DNA of 64,000 nt from contig JACZZP010000006.1 of NCBI GenBank assembly GCA_015183035.1, positions 1,736,001 through 1,800,000 of the forward strand. Direction: 5' to 3'. Every line of letters begins with the position of its first letter. Position 1 is the first letter of the stretch. The DNA comes from Meloidogyne chitwoodi. Lineage: Eukaryota; Nematoda; Chromadorea; Rhabditida; Meloidogynidae. The translations under genes and the position numbers were made by a program. This document shows, piece after piece, positions 58,501 to 64,000 of the stretch. The notes beneath the pieces were generated by a model. It saw only the letters and a program-made list of their open reading frames with translations. It was not told the DNA's origin and did not search any database.

Positions 58501-60639
58501 AATAAGAAAATAATTTAATTAATTATAAAAAAAGAAATAATAATTTCGGTGAATTGTCATAAAATTTAAAAATGGTACTTGTGTGTTATCCCTACGGACT
58601 TTTTGCGGACTTTTTTTTTGCGGACAAAATTTATTTTTTAAGAGAAAATATATAAAAGAAAAAATCAATCCAATGGCCAATATTTCCTCCAATCAATCAT
58701 AATTTCTTCAAAAACGTCTCTATCACCAATCATGTTTGTGATAAAGTTCATCTCATGTCCAGCGCGACAAACTCTAGTTTTGTGTAGAAGACCACGTTCT
58801 TGTAAGAATTCGATGGTATCTTTTTCAGTTGTTGGCAAATCCCAAATTTTCATTATAAATAAAATAGCTAAGAAACTGGAATAGAAATGATAAACAGCAC
58901 TTTTTCTTAACTTTTCATATATATTATGAATCAAATTTAATTGATTGACTGAGTGACAACAGTATATGGAGAAAGAAAAGAAAAATTGATATTTGTCCGC
59001 AAAAAAAAAAAGTCCGCAAAAAGTCCGTAGGGATAACACACAAGTACCTTAAAAATAATTATTTTTAAGTAAAAATAATCAAAAATTACTAAATTCAACA
59101 ACAAATTATTGCCTTAATGGTTGTAATTGTGAAAATTCTCCTTTATACCCAGTTTGTGATATTTCTGGTTCTAATGTTTTCTTTTCTCCTTGTCATGCTG
59201 GTTGTCAATTAACAAATATTAAAGAAATATTAAATACACAGAAAACACCAATTTTTGATAATTGTACTTGTGCTACTAATAATGGAAAAGTTTCAAGAGA
59301 TTTTTGTGATGAGGGAGATTGTTGGAATAAATTGTATTTTTATTTTTTTAATAATTTTTATTTTTCATTTAATATTTTTAGATATTGGTATTTTGCAAAC
59401 ATGGCAATGGGAGGGGTATTTTTTATTTATTTTAAATTAAAAATATTTTTTTTAATAAAGATTGTTGGGGGAATGGGTGTTGTTCCTGGTGTTCTAATTA
59501 TGCTTAGGTTGATTTAAACCTTAAATATTTAAATATATTTTTTTAGGTCTGTTCCTCCTAAACATAGAAGTATTTCTTTGGGTTTTAATGGATTTCTTGT
59601 TAGTTTACTTGGTTTGTTTGTTTAATTTACTAAGAATACATATTTCTATAAAAAATTACTCTTTTAATTTATTTAAAGCAACTTTACCTTCACCAATCAT
59701 TTGGGGTGCAATTATAGACAATTTTTGTTTATTTTGGACACAAAAATGTGATAATAAAGGGGCATGTGCTTTATACGCTACTGACAAACTTAGAGTGTGG
59801 TTTGTTTGTATTTTTTTATTATTTTTAAATTAAATGCCCGGCTCGATCGGTATCTTTTAGGTATTTTTCTGTTTAAAATTTTAACAAAAACAGATAGACT
59901 CATCCTGTCGGGCTCTATTTTTTATTTAAATTTAAAAATAACTTTAAAAAAAGGTTTCATTTACTTTATGGTGCTCTTCGCCTTTGCTCTTTTATTGCTG
60001 ATCTTTTTGTAATTTATCATTCTAAAGGATTAAAATTAACAGATCCTGATGATGAAAAATCTGAGGAAAAACAAGATAAAATACAAAATGAGAAAAATGA
60101 TTTTGAACAACAAAAAATTGAAGAAAACACTCCAGAAATGTGAGAAAATTAAAGAAAAATTAATAAAATTATTTTATTATTCCCTACCCTTTTTGAGCTG
60201 AGCTGAATTAGAAATTAGAGTATTTTTTAAATCAATTTTTCAATTAATTATTTATAACAGAAAATCCAATAATGTACATGACATTTCTTGTTCATCGCCT
60301 GACTACGAAAATGAAAGAGAAATAGGTTTTAAAAAATTTTAAAAAATTAAATTAATTTAAATTTTAGAAATTTACAAAAAAGAATATGAAAAAATTTTAG
60401 AAAAAGAATTATTATGTAACAAAGATGAAGAAATAGGCCAAGACAGACGATTATCTTTACCTTCATTTTCTCCACAAAAATCATTTAGTTTGCCAAGTAA
60501 TTTAAAACCAGGAATTCATCGAAGAAATGCAAGTAGAGATGAAAAATATTTAAATGAGAAAAAAGAATTTTTATTAATAAGTCCTAGTGAATTTGAAGCA
60601 ATTAGACGAAGTACAAGTCATCTTCCTTTTATTGAATAA
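55581..60639 (+). CDS. Organic anion transporter polypeptide (SLCO/OATP family)
   Basis: ATG 55,581 to TAA 60,637-60,639, with more than 15 short exons. It shows the 12-span OATP layout. First span: CCFFVLFLSVYFLESIGGFF. Then IVSIEKQFQIPSKISGMMVS, GNRARWIGGGCI, a long first extracellular loop, FFGLLILGIGRTMPFSLGLP (the conserved GIG-P region), GFWMGSYFNKLY, and WWEGFMLIGGVLF close to the family's WxGxWWxGFL signature. The extracellular Kazal-like module is in exons from about 59,065 (CLNGCNCENSPLYPVCD, CHAGC, CTC). The C-terminal cytosolic tail is charged. OATPs carry amphipathic organic anions at the plasma membrane. A Merlin-like element sits in the intron just before the Kazal exon. Some exon edges are uncertain. 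Confidence 0.88.
58574..59048. mobile_element. Merlin-like transposon, 475 bp, in an OATP intron
   Basis: The inverted ends GGTACTTGTGTGTTATCCC, continuing into CTACGGACTTTTTGCGGAC, are flanked by the 8-bp duplication TTAAAAAT (58,566-58,573 and 59,049-59,056). The minus strand keeps part of a transposase frame (58,665 to about 58,855: EKDTIEFLQERGLLHKTRVC, then GHEMNF), resembling the N-terminal zinc-binding region of ISXO2/Merlin transposases. The catalytic part is missing. The repeated GCGGAC motifs in the ends are shared with the element at 14,426-15,052. Confidence 0.82.
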
Positions 60640-61170
60640 TAAAATTATTAACTTTTATTTTTATAATACATATTATTTTTCTTTAAATTTTTTAATTTTT
60701 AAATAAAATTTTATGAAATAATATTTAAGATTTTTTAAATAATTACGACATTTAACCAAAGGTTAAAAAATTCTAACTTGGTAATTGAAAATAGTTGGAC
60801 AGTGTTTATATTTTTATCTATTAAAAGACTAAAAATTTTTATTAATTTTGTCTTATTTTGTATAAACATTTGCATTACCTCATGTTTAAATGAAAGATGA
60901 CGATAAATTGTTGTTTTAAGATTACCCTTCTATAAGTTTCTCTTTTTTAAAAATTGTTTTTTTGACTTTACCAAAATGATATTTAATGAGTTAGAAAAAA
61001 TATTGTGTAAATAATGGAGTGCATAGACATTTAAATAAAACCGAAGATCAGTGATGGTTATTTCGTTTTTACATTTGGTTATTTTCGTTTTTTATCTTAT
61101 TTTAATTTATTTTTCATTTATATTTCTTTCAGGCATTATTAAAATAACAAACCTTAAAATTTGCTAAAAT
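60640..61170. other. Intergenic region upstream of V-ATPase subunit G
   Basis: About 530 bp between the OATP stop and the vha-10 start on the same strand. A pyrimidine-rich TATATTTCTTTCAG at about 61,121-61,134 lies about 36 bp upstream of the ATG. It is a plausible splice-leader acceptor or 5'-UTR intron end. Confidence 0.4.
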
Positions 61171-61821
61171 ATGGCATCTCAAACTGCTGGAATTCAGCAA
61201 TTACTTGCTGCAGAGAAACGAGCTGCTGAAAAGGTTATTTATCTCATTCTATTACTTTAAATTATTAATTAGATTAATGAGGCGCGGAAAAGAAAGGCTC
61301 AACGATTGAAGCAAGCTAAACAAGAAGCACAAGCTGAAATTGACAAATATCGAGAGGTGATTTAAATGTTTTAAGGAATTTTATTTTTTTATTTGTAGGA
61401 GCGTGAGAAACGATTTCGTGAGTTTGAACATAATTACCTTGGTGCTCGAGATGATATCGCTGCACAAATAAAACGCGAAACTGACGAGACTTTGACTGAA
61501 ATGACTCGTAGTGTGGCCGCCAATAAACAACAGGTTAATTTTGAATAAAATTCTGGCTTTAAATCTTTTCGAGTCGTATTTTCTGGTGAATTTCTTGGTA
61601 TTTTTAGCTTTATTAAATTAAAAATGGTCCTCGTCTCAACTCGTACCTATATTTTCCTAGAAGCTAGTAGTTTTACTTTGTATGTAGCCAATGTAAAGAT
61701 GTTTTATTTTAACTAAAAATTATAGGTGATTGTTCGCTTGCTACAGCTAGTTTGTGACATTCGTCCCGAACTGCATCACAATTTACAACTTCAACTTAAG
61801 CTTACGGAAAAGCCTGCTTAA
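61171..61821 (+). CDS. vha-10: V-type ATPase subunit G
   Basis: Four exons from ATG 61,171 to TAA 61,819-61,821 encode about 125 residues, the normal size. MASQTAGIQQLLAAEKRAAE, KRKAQRLKQAKQEAQAEID and REFEHNYLG are the subunit G signature: a long alpha helix that forms a peripheral stalk with subunit E and ties V1 to Vo in proton-pumping V-ATPases. It ends with VIVRLLQLVCDIRPELHHNL. Introns are short apart from the last (about 200 nt). It converges with SDHAF4. Confidence 0.95.
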
Positions 61822-62005
61822 TTTAGTAATGACTACACAGCACCCAGTGAATCAAATTGAAAGAACATGGAAGAATTTTCCCCATTCCAATTCTCATATT
61901 TTCACTAAATGTTGTCTTTAGAAAAGATATATAATTCCACTTGGAGTAAAATTCATTTTTAACTAAAAAACATTGTCATGATCAAAAAGTAAATATTAAA
62001 TAAAA

Positions 62006-62239
62006 TTAAAAATCAGATACTCTTCCTTTTCGTTCCCAATCACCATATCTTGTAGGTTCTGGTCCTTTTGGTCCATTGAATTCTTTTGGTTTTTCATCAT
62101 TTTTGTCTTCGTTTTCTTTTGTGTTTGAAATTTCTTTGTCTACTTCCTTGTTACCTGAGAATTGACGAAGTCCAAGGATGTTTGTTCTGGCTACAAAAAT
62201 CTTTGAGCTGATATTGCTGAATATTTTTTGTTGGAACAT
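62006..62239 (-). CDS. SDHAF4: Succinate dehydrogenase assembly factor 4
   Basis: A single exon of 77 codons. The N-terminal 30 residues are basic and hydroxylated without acids (SNISSKIFVARTNILGLRQF), as in a mitochondrial presequence. A charged linker follows. The C-terminus GPKGPEPTRYGDWERKGRV, then SDF, is the defining DUF1674 motif. SDHAF4 binds the flavinated SdhA subunit before complex II assembly. It is 223 bp downstream of the PTPA stop on the same strand, so it may be the second gene of an operon. Confidence 0.95.
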   Translation of the reverse strand: MFQQKIFSNISSKIFVARTNILGLRQFSGNKEVDKEISNTKENEDKNDEKPKEFNGPKGPEPTRYGDWERKGRVSDF

Positions 62240-62462
62240 TTCTCAGTATTATTAAAGAATTATTTATTTATAATTAATTGAAAACCAAGCAATTTAATCA
62301 CTCACTCTAATTATAAGTAACAAAGATAATTATTTAAAATTTTAAAGAAAAAAATAATGTAAAAAATTCGCAGTAAAAGGTTAAAATACATTTTAAAAGC
62401 AATAAAGATATCTAATATTCTTAAAAATTATGGCTTGAAATAAAATAATTTGAATTTACTAA

Positions 62463-64000
62463 TTATTCTTGAATAATTCCAAGATTCGATGGATGTCTTC
62501 CCTTTGCTAAAGAGTCAAGTCCTATAGCTTTCGAACTTGCATAAGAGTCTTCACTTTCTTTAAAACTGAACAGTCTACCAAACAGAAAATGTTGAACTAC
62601 TGGAAACTTTTTCAACACCTAAATTTTATGAAACATCTAAATAAAAAAGCAAGTTAATCGTAAAAAATTATTGAAAAGTATGATTTTCATTTCAAACTTC
62701 TAAGTACAACTCAATATTTTAAACTATTATGGCTTAAAATAAAGGGTGAAATTAGCCGACCCTGTTAGTTGTCCGCGTGGCCTAATGGACAAGGCGTCGG
62801 ATTCCGGTGGTGGGGAAGCTCCGAAGGTTGTGGGTTCAAGTCCCATCGCGGACTTAATTTTTAACATGAGGAATCGAAAAATTTTTTTACTGTATTTTTG
62901 TTTAAGATTTTATTTTTAATCAAAATTTAAGAATCAGACCTCTCCCTCATACATTTTAAACATTCCTTCATTTATTTTCTCCCAAGATTGGACGGCACTT
63001 ATATTATAAAGTTGATTTGAATGCTCATAAAAAGGTCCAGTTTTTGTCTAAAATAATCATTTAAATTCATAAAAAATACTAAATTTAATACCTCATTAAT
63101 ATACTGAATCGCTTCAAAAAATAAATTATCATGCTGATACTGGGAGACCATTTCTGGCCGCAAATAATAATCAGGAATTAATCGAAAATTATTGTCTAAA
63201 AAAATCAAATTTATTTTTCAAAAAACATACTAATAAGTTGAGAACTCCCAAAAAGAAAAGGTAAAAATTGAAAATCGTCAATTGCATGAACTCCTCGACT
63301 TCCTGCTGGCTCCATTCGATAAATACCTTGAAGATGTTTTACCAATTTTAAATAACTAAAATTAATATAATTAAAATTTAAGACTGTTTAAAACAAAAAC
63401 CGATGGAATACTCTCAAAACAACAGAACAGTCATCGTCGGGAGTAGTTAAGAAACCAATTTGATAAAGGCAAAATAAAAAGATTAGAAATGATGCTTCAT
63501 GACCTAAACAAAAAATTAGCTAACATAAGAATATAAAAATTATCAATCAGGAGTGAAAAGTAAAAAATATTAATTAGAATCTCATCTTTGGATTTTTTCA
63601 TTGGTTTATTAATTTTTTTCTAGCGAAAATTTTCTAATTTCTAAAACATGCAATAAAAAAAATTTGAAACTACCCGATCCATAATCAATTCTTGTAGAAT
63701 TACCAAAAGAGTCCATTAAATAAGGAATTAATTCAATTTTTGATGCTGAACCTAAATCTTTTGGTAACACATTGAGTAAAGCAATTTCTGCATCCTCAAA
63801 TTAAAAAAAATAAAAGTTTATATAAATTACTTACAGAAGTCAATCTTGCATACCATTTCCGATAAGCCTTATTCCCAAATCTTTGAGCTCCCATATCTTC
63901 AGGCGGACAATCTTGCGTCCAATTCTTAAAATAATTGAATTTTTTTTAAAGTTAATGATAAAAACAATTTAAAATAATAACCTGAAACAAATTAAGCATT
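62463..64000 (-). CDS. PTPA: PP2A activator PTPA (PPP2R4), 3' part
   Basis: The gene runs off the right end. Exons in minus-strand order carry MGAQRFGNKAYRKWYARL, LIPYLMDSFGNSTRIDYGSG with HEASFLIFLFCLY, YLKLVKHLQGIYRMEPAGSR followed by GVHAIDDFQFLPFLFGSSQL, RPEMVSQYQHDNLFFEAI, TKTGPFYEHSNQLYNIS, and KKFPVVQHFLFG before the TAA at 62,463. These match the PTPA fold, a peptidyl-prolyl isomerase-like activator of protein phosphatase 2A. The intron between GMFKMYEGE and VLKKFP contains an antisense tRNA gene. The N-terminal exons lie outside the window. Confidence 0.93.
62771..62853 (+). tRNA. tRNA-Arg (anticodon CCG) with an 11-nt intron
   Basis: A full cloverleaf can be folded: acceptor GTCCGCG/CGCGGAC, D stem GCCT/AGGC, anticodon stem TCGGA/TCCGA, T stem GTGGG/CCCAT with loop TTCAAGT. 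The anticodon loop is TTCCGG, an 11-nt intron TGGTGGGGAAG, then C, which places the intron after position 37 as usual. A and B boxes are intact. A T-run (TTAATTTTT) follows as a pol III terminator. It is antisense to a PTPA intron. CGG is expected to be a rare codon in such an AT-rich genome. Confidence 0.93.

Overview
The window looks like nuclear DNA of a plant-parasitic tylenchid nematode, most likely a root-knot nematode (Meloidogyne). The reasons are very high A+T content, genes cut into many short exons by introns of about 40-60 nt, and protein families that match Caenorhabditis-type orthologues at low identity. The genus is an inference; no species marker was seen.

Region 1 (1-22,800) is repeat-rich and gene-poor. 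It holds a segmental duplication (about 225-1785 and 16,975-18,150) carrying a TMEM70-like mitochondrial gene: copy 2 is intact and copy 1 is broken. It also holds two arrays of the same 72-bp satellite unit (1784-2460 and 9361-13,089), a fragment of a Polinton/Maverick virus-like transposon (DNA polymerase B and major capsid pieces, 13,090-15,880), and many short inverted-repeat transposons. Several of these have readable 8- or 9-bp target-site duplications: 440-1007, 2876-3424, 4773-5088, 20,031-20,715 and 20,940-21,382. A 1.5-kb near-perfect palindrome (7580-9092) sits inside what was a coding exon. Real genes here are an unknown small gene (16,364-16,797), the TMEM70-like gene and a B-type cyclin (18,535-19,764).

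Region 2 (22,800-46,500) is gene-dense: glucosidase II alpha, a TMEM199/Vma12-like V-ATPase assembly factor, a TMEM144-like transporter, a protein kinase D (DKF-1-like), a nicotinic-type Cys-loop receptor, an MFSD8-like transporter and a secreted Gly/Cys-rich protein. The kinase gene carries a FLYWCH zinc finger plus AT-hook cassette in the intron between its PH and kinase domains. The cassette is on the same strand and phase-matched to the kinase exon.

Region 3 (46,500-64,000) begins with a long AT-rich intergenic stretch. It is followed by a membrane-anchored Ser/Thr/Lys-rich protein, a secreted acidic Pro/Gln-rich protein, an OATP (SLCO) transporter with a Merlin-like element in an intron, V-ATPase subunit G, SDHAF4, and the 3' part of PTPA with an antisense intron-containing tRNA-Arg(CCG) in one intron. 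Two tight same-strand pairs (GANAB-TMEM199 and PTPA-SDHAF4) could be nematode operons.
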